DNA from: a virus
Reading direction: 5' to 3' (one strand)
Length of the DNA stretch: 29,192 nucleotides
Virus record (IMG/VR): IMGVR_UViG_3300031215_000053
Coordinates: 1 to 29,192 of that record
Positions within the stretch are counted from its first letter, which is position 1. Every line of letters begins with the position of its first letter. Shown here piece by piece: positions 17,301 through 23,403 of the stretch. The notes beneath the pieces were generated by a model. It had not been told where the DNA came from. It worked only from the letters and a program-made list of their open reading frames with translations, and did no database searches. Both the position numbers and the translations under genes were made by a program.

Positions 17301-17868
17301 GATCCCGTTCTGGACTTTCATGTCTCGATCGCTGCCTTTGCAACTCCAGCAACAGTTTTTGAAGCCTCGGGCGTACGCACGCTTCGATCATGCGGTCAGG
17401 AACTTCACGGACGAAGACGCCGAGGGCACGATGCCTGAGTGGATGGAGGCGGCTGGCGGCTTCATGGTCGGTGACGGCAAAGCCATTGTTCCCGACTTCC
17501 CGCATCTCGATATTCAGGAACAGTTGGCGATGTTGGGCGATCCGAAACGTTTGGTGGCGAACGCGAACCCGCTGCCGCGTGCTGCGACCGAAATCTTTAT
17601 GGATCACCAGTTGTACAAGGATCGTCCGTTCTACGAAGACGAAAACAAACCCCAATATTTTGCGACGAACACTTTGCCTGTCCTCGCCCAGTTGGAACGT
17701 TTGTCTGGTGGTCGGGTGTCGCAAGCGTTCACGGGTGACCGTGATGAGCGGCGCGACGATCGACAGTTCGAAGCGATGTTGAACTGGTTGGGTATCCCCA
17801 CGAAGGGTGTGGATGTCCCTAAAACTCAGGAAGATATCGCTCAGGCTTTGCGGGACAGTTTGGCCTAA
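14302..17868 (+). CDS. Giant internal virion (ejection) protein candidate
   Basis: 1188 residues, the longest gene here. Near the N-terminus it has VGLAGDLLLDPTTYLTGG (about 160-177), which I associate with very large phage internal proteins. Residues about 480-800 are helical and charged, probably coiled coil. Near 990-1025 comes HFDYSQLSEFDEAMK followed by RVIPFWTFMSRSLPLQ, a motif also seen in large virion proteins of unrelated phages. No lytic transglycosylase signature was recognised. It probably enters the host envelope with the DNA. The start is TTG in TTGA overlap. The stop TAA lies inside motif copy 6. Confidence 0.7.
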   Translation: MINQFDLARQKAEAQKIHQSRQGRGLAYSPMQQFQQPRPQREGGEDRLLEAAKAHLGTSEPEGEGGWKGFIGGVLNNPVASVLAKPLEAISMGGRGVTVGVEELAKALPEWAEFLNPLGMLVDEDKSRDDDRSWTDKIKDNSYGYGQITYNTGNKWVDRAVGLAGDLLLDPTTYLTGGSGKFAGTAGRLAAAEKLAIKGADAATIQKVSRLGISSLDDVTREMIGAGPAGARFMGKRIAGTGGATNAVARGVSKGAARVGDTSVGRGAAALRTPKNIKDEVASLRAKDPTLDPRSAITVIHARNVIRSEGRTFGQSHAADLRKVMAMSPSERSALTHAAEKGVDNEASRLAASVFSGAKEKGVSGLTERANYVTHVPTSSGKSLMQSLRETGQIKVDDLQSHGRAFARSLEPGGTYSYNGQAVTLGDASVDDINRKFGPLVGGEKVMEDDFAKIAQVMVGTTAEDVGVAQAVRSAKTNFPDQVEAETLGLEGQGWKQIVDENATKATNKTAKAASKKEVDKIKTVVKGLEAEIGSASKQSLRDAKAYLTSVIDELGTASKASKAELKRILAADVAEGKNLDNFLDAWRTQYEASQDWVKNSSRYLEMENDDAYAALGGVVRPGGRKSDARQLEALAELAEKDFEVFEAITTGRREVLQSEVGVAEGNSAALRAQRSEREAVSGAMQDEFREGAVAARSELAVFEATKAEAKALRGEVRDLPQNSRVRLQESMDELDQILSEWGGKTPDPETQQILDQLVDVRRMEVEVEGLGWTKKRHEDFIQYVKDGSLPERMKAVAADGWSRLESRVFAAGDSVMMRDQVRNGFLNATEMTGKKEYWRLYDNYTSFFKTYATATPGFHVRNFMSASFMNATEGVTIREHAEAMAWWKKVWSDPKLIADEGSAPQYIKDAFKATYGSGAGGRFGADEIADPTLYGRATNNKVTRGSQRMGEWVEGPMRLALALNTTKRGGDTAEALARVTRIHFDYSQLSEFDEAMKRVIPFWTFMSRSLPLQLQQQFLKPRAYARFDHAVRNFTDEDAEGTMPEWMEAAGGFMVGDGKAIVPDFPHLDIQEQLAMLGDPKRLVANANPLPRAATEIFMDHQLYKDRPFYEDENKPQYFATNTLPVLAQLERLSGGRVSQAFTGDRDERRDDRQFEAMLNWLGIPTKGVDVPKTQEDIAQALRDSLA

Positions 17869-17870
17869 TA
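17852..17870 (+). promoter_or_regulatory. Late motif copy 6 (GGGAC-N8-CTAATA), before fibre/lysis unit
   Basis: GGGAC 17852-17856, eight bases, CTAATA 17865-17870; the TAA is also the stop codon of the giant gene. GGTGAGGA follows, with GAGGA as ribosome site for the ATG at 17883. Confidence 0.72.
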
Positions 17871-17882
17871 GGTGAGGAACGC

Positions 17883-18053
17883 ATGTATTTAACAGTTGGG
17901 GGCGTTGACCGTCTCGTAGTGGGTGGCGGCGTACAGCAACCTTTGACGCCTTTAATGGCTGTCAGGTTGAACCGTCGAGGACAGATCCGTCGGAAAGTTC
18001 GTGGAGAAGTTGACGGCGGGATTTCACCGTCAGAATATTTGGTGGTTGTCTGA
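17883..18053 (+). CDS. Small basic protein, unknown
   Basis: 56 residues, starting MYLTVGGVDRLVVGGGVQQP, with a basic middle (RLNRRGQIRRKVRGE) and ending EYLVVV. GAGGA lies four bases before the ATG, and the stop overlaps the next ATG (TGATG), which strongly supports coding. First gene of the fibre/lysis unit. It may be a short connector or fibre-attachment protein; I do not recognise a family. Confidence 0.7.
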   Translation: MYLTVGGVDRLVVGGGVQQPLTPLMAVRLNRRGQIRRKVRGEVDGGISPSEYLVVV

Positions 18054-19264
18054 TGGCAGATAAAACGATTTCTGAGTTGACATACGATGTTGTGTCCGCC
18101 AATGATTATTTGGTGTTCCAGCAGTCCGATGGGTCAACAACCAATCGGACGAACCCGACTGATATTGTGGCCGATCTGGCGAACGTCGATCCTGGGACTG
18201 CACGTACCAACCTTGGGTTGGGTACGGCAGCTCTCACGTCGACCACAGCGTACGCTACGGCGGCGCAAGGCGAGGTGGCGGACACAGCGTTACAGGATGC
18301 CGATGTTGGTGTGTCGGTGCAGGCACATTCGGCTGTGTTGGATGCGACGACTGCGTCTTTTACTGTTGCGGATGAAACGAAGCTGGGTTTGTCGGCTTCG
18401 TTGGAGGAGGTGCGTGACGATCTTGCCACGGTGTTGACTGCTGGCACGAATATCACGATCACCGCTGATGACGCGTTGGATACGATCACGATCTCTGCCT
18501 CGGGCGGTGGTGGTGGCGGTGGTGCTGTTGACAGTGTGAACACTCAGACGGGTGTGGTGGTGTTGGATGCTGCCGACGTGGGCGCTGACCCTGTCGGGTC
18601 TGCTGATGCTGCCGAGGCCGCATCGCAGCCGCTCGACGCTGTCCTGACAGCTACCACGGCGTCGTTCACGACGGCCGACGAGACGAAGCTGGACGGGATC
18701 GAGGCGTTGGCGGATGTTACCGACACGGCGAACGTGACGGCCGCTGGCGCTCTGATGGATTCCGAGGTCGATGCCGACATCAAGACGCTGTCGCTTCCAG
18801 CAGCGACGACAATCTCGACGTTCGGCGCTTCGCTGATTGACGACGCTGCCGCATCGAACGCTCGCACGACACTCGGCCTTGGCACGGCTGCGACGACTGC
18901 GGGCACCGCTTACGCCACGGCAGCGCAGGGCACGCTCGCCGATGCTGCGTTGCCGAAAGTAAAGACGATCAACGCCCAGACGGGTACGACGTACACGCTG
19001 GTCAGTGGCGATCTTGGCAAGGTCGTCACCTGCTCGAACGCTGCCGCCGTCACCCTCACAGTGCCGCCGAATGCGTCGGTGGCTTTCGCTGTCGGCTCCA
19101 CGATCGAGGTGATCGGTGTCGGCGCTGGTGTTGTGACGATCGCTCAGGGCGCGGGCGTGACGGTGAACGCCACACCGTCGCTGGTATTCCGTGCCCAACA
19201 TTCTGGTTGCACGCTCGTCAAGACGGCGACGGATACTTGGCAGGCAGTGGGGGACTTCGTATGA
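18053..19264 (+). CDS. Tail fibre protein
   Basis: 403 residues. Low-complexity Ala/Thr/Asp repeats, a Gly7 linker (151-157), the common fibre motif SVNTQTGVVVLDAADVGAD (161-179) and a beta C-terminal domain (about 300-403) with TYTLVSGDLGKVVT. An internal duplication is exact in spacing: residues 50-80 (ARTNLGLGTAA and on) match 270-300. A second pair is LDATTASFTVADETK (96-110) and a near-copy at 198-212. Such blocks usually form a trimeric shaft. It overlaps neighbours by TGATG and ATGA. Confidence 0.88.
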   Translation: MADKTISELTYDVVSANDYLVFQQSDGSTTNRTNPTDIVADLANVDPGTARTNLGLGTAALTSTTAYATAAQGEVADTALQDADVGVSVQAHSAVLDATTASFTVADETKLGLSASLEEVRDDLATVLTAGTNITITADDALDTITISASGGGGGGGAVDSVNTQTGVVVLDAADVGADPVGSADAAEAASQPLDAVLTATTASFTTADETKLDGIEALADVTDTANVTAAGALMDSEVDADIKTLSLPAATTISTFGASLIDDAAASNARTTLGLGTAATTAGTAYATAAQGTLADAALPKVKTINAQTGTTYTLVSGDLGKVVTCSNAAAVTLTVPPNASVAFAVGSTIEVIGVGAGVVTIAQGAGVTVNATPSLVFRAQHSGCTLVKTATDTWQAVGDFV

Positions 19265-19920
19265 GTCTGGGAATGTACGCATCGGCGCACGTTGAGGCTG
19301 GCGGCGTCATCGCCTCGGAAACATGGACGGGCACAGACGGCGCAGCGTGGCCTGGGCAGTGGATTGATTACCTGGAATCGAACGCTGCTTGCTCTGCAAC
19401 GATTCAGTCAAATCGTGGTCGTCTGACGGCGGGTGGGGGAGCGTACAAACAGGCTCAAATCTTCATTGATGTTGATGATCAAAGTGACATTGACGTCACC
19501 ATGGACGTCGGGTGGGGCGATGTCGGAGAGCAGTATCACAACTTCGTGTTCCGCTGCGGCGACACGTCTGCGCTCGGCAGTGGCGGACCACGATCCTCTT
19601 ACGCTATTGAGCTTGCACCCCGATCGGCCGAGAACTACGGCTCATTAGTCCGACGAAACGCGTCAGGCGTGAACACAGAATTGCAGGAGGTCACAGGGGG
19701 GGTGCGCACTACCGAACGGCTCAATCTGCGGGTGCAAGCCATCGGCTCGCAGATCAAAGCTAAATGGTGGCTCGTTGGCGATCCCGAGCCTGGTACTTGG
19801 CAGATCGAGCGCACCGATGGGACATACACGACGGGCGCTATCGGTTTCGCCTCGTTCAACGGGGCAACGTCGAGCGATCGAACCGTCGATTACGACAACC
19901 TGACCATAAACCCCGCATAA
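19261..19920 (+). CDS. Fibre-tip protein with jelly-roll (LamG-like) fold
   Basis: 219 residues. A beta-sandwich pattern is visible: SETWTGTDGAAWPGQW at the start, alternating strands such as DIDVTMDVGWGD and NFVFRCGD, and the ending GAIGFASFNGATSSDRTVDYDNLTI. This final block is typical of concanavalin-A/LamG-like and related carbohydrate-binding domains. It follows the main fibre by ATGA overlap, so it probably binds host surface sugars. An in-frame earlier start at 19207 lies inside the fibre gene and is less likely. Confidence 0.75.
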   Translation: MSLGMYASAHVEAGGVIASETWTGTDGAAWPGQWIDYLESNAACSATIQSNRGRLTAGGGAYKQAQIFIDVDDQSDIDVTMDVGWGDVGEQYHNFVFRCGDTSALGSGGPRSSYAIELAPRSAENYGSLVRRNASGVNTELQEVTGGVRTTERLNLRVQAIGSQIKAKWWLVGDPEPGTWQIERTDGTYTTGAIGFASFNGATSSDRTVDYDNLTINPA

Positions 19921-19930
19921 GGACGAACCA

Positions 19931-20611
19931 ATGACGTACGCACGCATCATCGACGAAACAATCGAAGCCCCATACCGAATCGGCAACACCACCGACGACG
20001 GAACCACCGACCTCCGATCACTCGACCCTGCGCTGCTTGCCGAGTTCGGGATCTACGAGATCGTCGAAACGGCACGCCCTGCCGACACCGCCACCACGAC
20101 ATCCGACCGCAGCGTCGAACTCGTCAAAGACGTCCCGACTGTCGTGTGGACGGAACGTGCGAAGACCGACCAGGAACTGTTCAACGATCAGGAAGCACAG
20201 TATCCGTCAGAGTTCGAGTCGTTAAAGCAGGCGGCACGCCTCGTCGTGTTGCCGAAGCTGGCAGCCGACGAGATCGACCCCGACGACGCACCGCTGTTCG
20301 CAGGGCTGTTCCCGTCGTGGAGCGTCGGTGACACCGTCAAAGCGGGCGAGGTGTACCGCTGGGACGGGACGCTCGTCGAGGTCGTTGAGACGCACAAGAC
20401 GCAGGCCGACTGGACGCCCGACAAGGTGCCCGCACTGTTCAAGGTTCATCGCGCTGTCGGATCTGTCGCCGCATGGGTGCAGCCGACTGGCGCTCACGAC
20501 GCCTACGCGCTCGGTGAGCGGGTGACGTTCAAGGGTGCCACTTACGAGTCGCTGTTCGCTGCGAACATCTACAGCCCGACCGTCTATCCCGCTGGCTGGA
20601 AGTTGATCTGA
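19931..20611 (+). CDS. Fibre-associated protein with chitin-binding-like modules
   Basis: 226 residues. The N-terminal half is acidic and resembles short fibre-associated proteins. Residues about 125-226 carry two Trp-rich modules: PSWSVGDTVKAGEVYRWDG, and VAAWVQPTGAHDAYALGERV followed by TFKGATYESL and SPTVYPAGWKLI. The second has the W..G..Y..G..V.F.G..Y.S...N..P...GW spacing of CBM5/12 chitin-binding modules, common in phage fibres. AAGGAC lies six bases before the ATG. Probably a receptor-binding or fibre-assembly partner. Confidence 0.72.
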   Translation: MTYARIIDETIEAPYRIGNTTDDGTTDLRSLDPALLAEFGIYEIVETARPADTATTTSDRSVELVKDVPTVVWTERAKTDQELFNDQEAQYPSEFESLKQAARLVVLPKLAADEIDPDDAPLFAGLFPSWSVGDTVKAGEVYRWDGTLVEVVETHKTQADWTPDKVPALFKVHRAVGSVAAWVQPTGAHDAYALGERVTFKGATYESLFAANIYSPTVYPAGWKLI

Positions 20612-20648
20612 CAGCGAGAGCGAAAACATCGACTGACATGGTGAAAGA

Positions 20649-21536
20649 ATGTTTATGAGTCTGCTAGACAACCCGATCCCTCCGAAACCTGCTGGGTTCA
20701 CACCCAACGGCACACCGTTCGGTGTTGAACCCAACTTGGATGCTTTGGTCACCGATAGTGGCACACCTTGGCGTCATACACGCCCAACGATTCGGCCTCG
20801 CATGATTGTCGTACACACGAACGCTGCGTCGGTTGAGGCGTCGTCGAAGTCTCAGGTGAATTGGGGTAACAGGGCGCGTAATAACACGAAGCCGCATTAT
20901 GCGATCAATGAGCCGTCTCCGTGGAAGCTGGTGCCGACCGATAAAAGGTCGATCGCTAATTCGACTGGCTCTAGTGTGGAGTCGCATTACGGGGAGCGTG
21001 ACGCGTCGTTTTGGACGATCTCGGTTGAGACTGCGGACGCAGGCTCCCGTGCGGGTATCGGAGACTTTTTGCATGATCATGACGAGTTGGTGGCCCGTGT
21101 GATCGCCTATGAGTCGATTGTGTGGGGTATCCCGCTGGTTGTCCCTGATCGTTGGAACGGGTCGGGTGTGGTTACACACACTGAGCCGTGGCCGTACCCG
21201 TATTTTACGACGGCGCGTGGCAAGACGTGTCCTGGTGTGGTGAAGAAGAATCGTGTTTTGCGTGGCGACATTTTGCCGCGTGCCCAACAGATCCGTAATG
21301 GATGGATGAGGAAGGAAGTACCAATGTTTGAACCGTATCTTTACGAGCCGCCGAGGGGTTACGATCGGAGCGTGAATCCTGTGTTCATTGTCCATGGCAC
21401 GGGGGCACGGCCTGCTACGGGTCGGGATGTGGAAACGGTGTTTGCTAGTTTGCCGTCGTTCGCTGATGAACCAAAGAACGCTGTTCGTTACGATCTTGTT
21501 TACAAGTCTGTTGTCGGGGAGGAGCCGCCGCGATGA
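20649..21536 (+). CDS. Endolysin, N-acetylmuramoyl-L-alanine amidase
   Basis: 295 residues from this ATG, or 293 from the ATG at 20655; both have weak ribosome sites. It cuts the amide bond between muramic acid and the peptide stem at lysis. It has the PGRP/amidase-2 pattern: zinc ligands H56 (VVHTNA), H177 (THTEPW) and C194 (KTCPG), with Y84, E127 and K192 as further active-site candidates. Residues about 226-295 form a separate C-terminal domain (YDRSVNPVFIVHGTGARP and on), probably for wall binding. It is separated from the holin candidates by about 17 kb. The stop overlaps the next gene by ATGA. Confidence 0.88.
   Translation: MFMSLLDNPIPPKPAGFTPNGTPFGVEPNLDALVTDSGTPWRHTRPTIRPRMIVVHTNAASVEASSKSQVNWGNRARNNTKPHYAINEPSPWKLVPTDKRSIANSTGSSVESHYGERDASFWTISVETADAGSRAGIGDFLHDHDELVARVIAYESIVWGIPLVVPDRWNGSGVVTHTEPWPYPYFTTARGKTCPGVVKKNRVLRGDILPRAQQIRNGWMRKEVPMFEPYLYEPPRGYDRSVNPVFIVHGTGARPATGRDVETVFASLPSFADEPKNAVRYDLVYKSVVGEEPPR
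21308..21318 (+). promoter_or_regulatory. Internal ribosome binding site in the endolysin gene
   Basis: GAGGAAGGAAG is one of the best Shine-Dalgarno sequences in the window. AGGA at 21313-21316 sits seven bases before the in-frame ATG at 21324, at the boundary between amidase and C-terminal domain. Confidence 0.6.
21324..21536 (+). CDS. Possible separate wall-binding subunit from an internal start
   Basis: An in-frame ATG (Met226 of the endolysin) behind a strong ribosome site would give a 70-residue protein equal to the C-terminal domain. Several characterised endolysins (for example Lys170 and CTP1L) make such an extra wall-binding subunit by internal initiation and assemble it with the full-length enzyme. 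The parent gene has a much weaker start site, which would favour excess of the short form. Inference from sequence only. Confidence 0.5.
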   Translation: MFEPYLYEPPRGYDRSVNPVFIVHGTGARPATGRDVETVFASLPSFADEPKNAVRYDLVYKSVVGEEPPR

Positions 21537-21715
21537 GCGAACCACAGCGTTACAAGAGGGGCCCGAAAGCTCGGCTGGAACAGACGGGACAGACGGAACA
21601 AAAAGGTACCGTTATCGGTGCTGTTTTGCCCGAGGTCGGGGAAATCGTGTTCGGGGACGACGAGGTGATCGAGTGGCGGCTCGATTCGGTCGAGGTGTGC
21701 GAGGCTTGCGACTAG
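21533..21715 (+). CDS. Small acidic-tailed protein, unknown
   Basis: 60 residues, with a basic N-terminus (MSEPQRYKRGPKARLEQ) and an acidic C-terminus with two cysteines (VEVCEACD). It overlaps the endolysin by ATGA. It is the last late gene, and its TAG overlaps the TAG of the HNH gene on the other strand within CTAG. Lysis-linked by position; no family recognised. Confidence 0.6.
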   Translation: MSEPQRYKRGPKARLEQTGQTEQKGTVIGAVLPEVGEIVFGDDEVIEWRLDSVEVCEACD

Positions 21716-22062
21716 TTTCGTTTGAGCGCGCCGTTGGCGTGTTGTTCTTTCGTGACCTGCTTGTGGCAGGGCACGCATAGGACTCGCAGGTTGTCTGCGT
21801 GATGCGAGCATGACCATTGGCCGTGTTTGCCCATTGCGGGTTCGATGTGGTCGACGTTGATGTCGTGTTGTTGGTACATGTATTCGCAGATGGCGCACAT
21901 GTACCAGGCTGCTTGTTTGCGGCAGTTGTCTTTGGCGTCTGTCCAGCGATGGTTGATACGGTTTTTGCGGGCGCAGGTTCGTGAGCACCATTTGCGTTGT
22001 TTGCCTGTCAACTTTTTTTCGCACCAGTTGCAGCCACGCGTTTTTGTGAGTGTGCAGGTCAT
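21712..22062 (-). CDS. HNH endonuclease
   Basis: 116 residues. An N-terminal zinc cluster (C11, C14, C26, C30) is followed by the HNH core: C56/C59, D71-H72 (VDHIEP), N91 (DNLRVLC) and C96/C99/H100 (CVPCH). It is complete and apparently active. HNH proteins of this size may be free-standing homing nucleases or take part in packaging. It is the last gene of the leftward unit, coupled to the preceding one by TGATG, and its stop codon overlaps that of the convergent late unit. Confidence 0.92.
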   Translation of the reverse strand: MTCTLTKTRGCNWCEKKLTGKQRKWCSRTCARKNRINHRWTDAKDNCRKQAAWYMCAICEYMYQQHDINVDHIEPAMGKHGQWSCSHHADNLRVLCVPCHKQVTKEQHANGALKRN

Positions 22063-22295
22063 CAGAACGTGCTGGCCCAGTCGGCTACGAGCACGTCTTG
22101 CCCGTTGAGGTGGGCGTATAGTTTGGGTTTGATGCGGTCGGTGGCGGTTTGGCTGGCGGTGATCCAGGCGACGGGTAGCGTGTCGATGTCGCTTTCGACG
22201 ATGTCGTCGTCGACTGCGACGTGGTAGGTGCGGTCTTGTCGGTGTGTGGTGACTGGTTTACCGATGAGCGGGTGAAACTCTTTTTCTGGTGTCAC
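22062..22295 (-). CDS. Small unknown early protein
   Basis: 77 residues, starting TPEKEFHPLIG after the initiator. I prefer the GTG at 22295 because it makes a GTGA overlap with the preceding stop, as elsewhere in this unit; a GTG at 22310 would add five residues. The protein is beta-rich and acidic in the middle (VAVDDDIVESDIDTLPVAW). No motif recognised. Confidence 0.65.
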   Translation of the reverse strand: MTPEKEFHPLIGKPVTTHRQDRTYHVAVDDDIVESDIDTLPVAWITASQTATDRIKPKLYAHLNGQDVLVADWASTF

Positions 22296-22561
22296 CAGTC
22301 GGACGCCCACACGGTGACACCTACGGTGTCACCGTCTCGGTGGAGGTCGATTTTGACGTTGAATCCGTAAGCGTGGTGCTGGGCGTCGGCGGCTTTGGCT
22401 GCTGTGAAGAAGTTGAGGAACGTTTCTTCTTTGTCGCAGCAGTTTGCGACGCCACACCAGCTGGTGACGATCCAACGGTTTCGGTCGGCCAGCCAGGACT
22501 GGGTGGTCGGTGGCTGGTTCCGCCGAATTTGTTCTGTGTCGGTGCAGGTGGTGAGCAACAT
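22292..22561 (-). CDS. Small unknown early protein
   Basis: 89 residues with several cysteines and tryptophans (WIVTSWCGVANCCDKEE) and a C-terminal beta pattern (GFNVKIDLHRDGDTVGVTVW). It starts one base after the preceding stop and overlaps the next gene by GTGA, supporting this frame over the competing antisense and shifted frames. Function unknown. Confidence 0.62.
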   Translation of the reverse strand: MLLTTCTDTEQIRRNQPPTTQSWLADRNRWIVTSWCGVANCCDKEETFLNFFTAAKAADAQHHAYGFNVKIDLHRDGDTVGVTVWASDW

Positions 22562-22562
22562 T

Positions 22563-22820
22563 TCAGCGATCTTTCCATTGGAGGAACGGTTTTTTGTCGT
22601 CTAGCTGTTTCGGTAGTTCGTAGGTTTCCCCGCTGTAACGGAGTTCGCGCCATTCGCGCGTGTACGGGGCTCCGCCTACCCCTTTTTTGTGGTTGGGGTT
22701 GGGGATGCGGTGCGGGTACATTCTGATGGTTTGCCCGTTGAGCGGCCCGCCGTTGAGTGTGTGGTCGACGGACCCGTCGTCTCTAGGTTTCGAGTATGAG
22801 CGCCCTTTGACGTCTGCCAT
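22563..22820 (-). CDS. Small unknown early protein
   Basis: 85 residues, basic and Pro/Gly/Tyr-rich (VDHTLNGGPLNGQTIRMYPH, YTREWRELRYSGETYELPK). The first part, DHTLNGGPLNGQTI, resembles short beta-hairpin proteins of actinophages that I cannot name. It is coupled to the upstream gene by TGATG. Confidence 0.65.
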   Translation of the reverse strand: MADVKGRSYSKPRDDGSVDHTLNGGPLNGQTIRMYPHRIPNPNHKKGVGGAPYTREWRELRYSGETYELPKQLDDKKPFLQWKDR

Positions 22821-23032
22821 CAGGTGCGGTATTCGGGGTCGCGTCGATGTACCTCGACGACGACTCCGCTACCCGTCCAGCGGCGCACGCCTTTCTTGCG
22901 GAAGATAGGCCACCACTGGTCGCCTGGTTCGAGGAGGATGTCGTGCCATTCGGCGCTGGGTTCGTCGCGCCTCCAGCGGGCTTCAATGTCCTTTTCGGTG
23001 CGGCGCGTTTTGGGGGTTGGTCGGTTGGTCAT
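22820..23032 (-). CDS. Small basic early protein
   Basis: 70 residues, basic at both ends (RPTPKTRRTEKDIEARWRR, VEVHRRDPEYRT), with a small beta core containing DILLEPGDQWWPIFRKKGVR. ATGA overlap with the gene before it and TGATG with the one after. Could be a small nucleic-acid-associated protein; no family recognised. Confidence 0.62.
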   Translation of the reverse strand: MTNRPTPKTRRTEKDIEARWRRDEPSAEWHDILLEPGDQWWPIFRKKGVRRWTGSGVVVEVHRRDPEYRT

Positions 23033-23403
23033 TCGGTTTCTCCCTCTCCTTCGGTTTCTCCTTCGTCCTCGCCTCCGTGGTCGCGCACGCCTTCGTGGGT
23101 GTGCCCGTCGGATTCGTCTTCGTCTCCGTGGTCGTGCACATCTTCGTGTGTATGCCCGTCGGAGGCGTCCGCCTGTTCCTGTGCGATGCGTGCCCCGTTC
23201 TGCTGCGACATGAACTCCAGTCCGAAACGGGCAAGAGCTTCTTCGAACGTGGCTTGCAAGTATTCTTTACGCTTGTCGTCTTCGGTGATGAATGACATCG
23301 GCGTCAGCCGTGTGTCCATCTTCACTGACTGGGTTTCACCGTCGGGTTCGGCCCATTCGAACAGGAGTGTCATGGTTTCTTCGTTTACGATTACCGACAG
23401 CAT
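23029..23403 (-). CDS. Protein with His/Asp/Glu-rich tandem repeat tail
   Basis: 124 residues. The first 75 look like a small folded domain (VIVNEETMTLLFEWAEPDGE, DKRKEYLQATFEEALARFGL). The tail carries two 17-residue repeats, SDGHTHEDVHDHGDEDE and SDGHTHEGVRDHGGEDE, then GETEGEGETE. The dense His and acidic residues suggest metal (zinc, nickel or calcium) binding. ATG at 23403 is chosen because it overlaps the previous stop (TAATG); a longer frame from 23463 would overlap that gene by 60 bases. Confidence 0.72.
   Translation of the reverse strand: MLSVIVNEETMTLLFEWAEPDGETQSVKMDTRLTPMSFITEDDKRKEYLQATFEEALARFGLEFMSQQNGARIAQEQADASDGHTHEDVHDHGDEDESDGHTHEGVRDHGGEDEGETEGEGETE
23062..23163 (-). 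repeat. Two 51-bp tandem repeats (His/Asp/Glu-rich)
   Basis: Units at 23113-23163 and 23062-23112 encode two near-identical 17-residue blocks that differ at three positions. The 51-base period keeps the frame. Confidence 0.85.
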
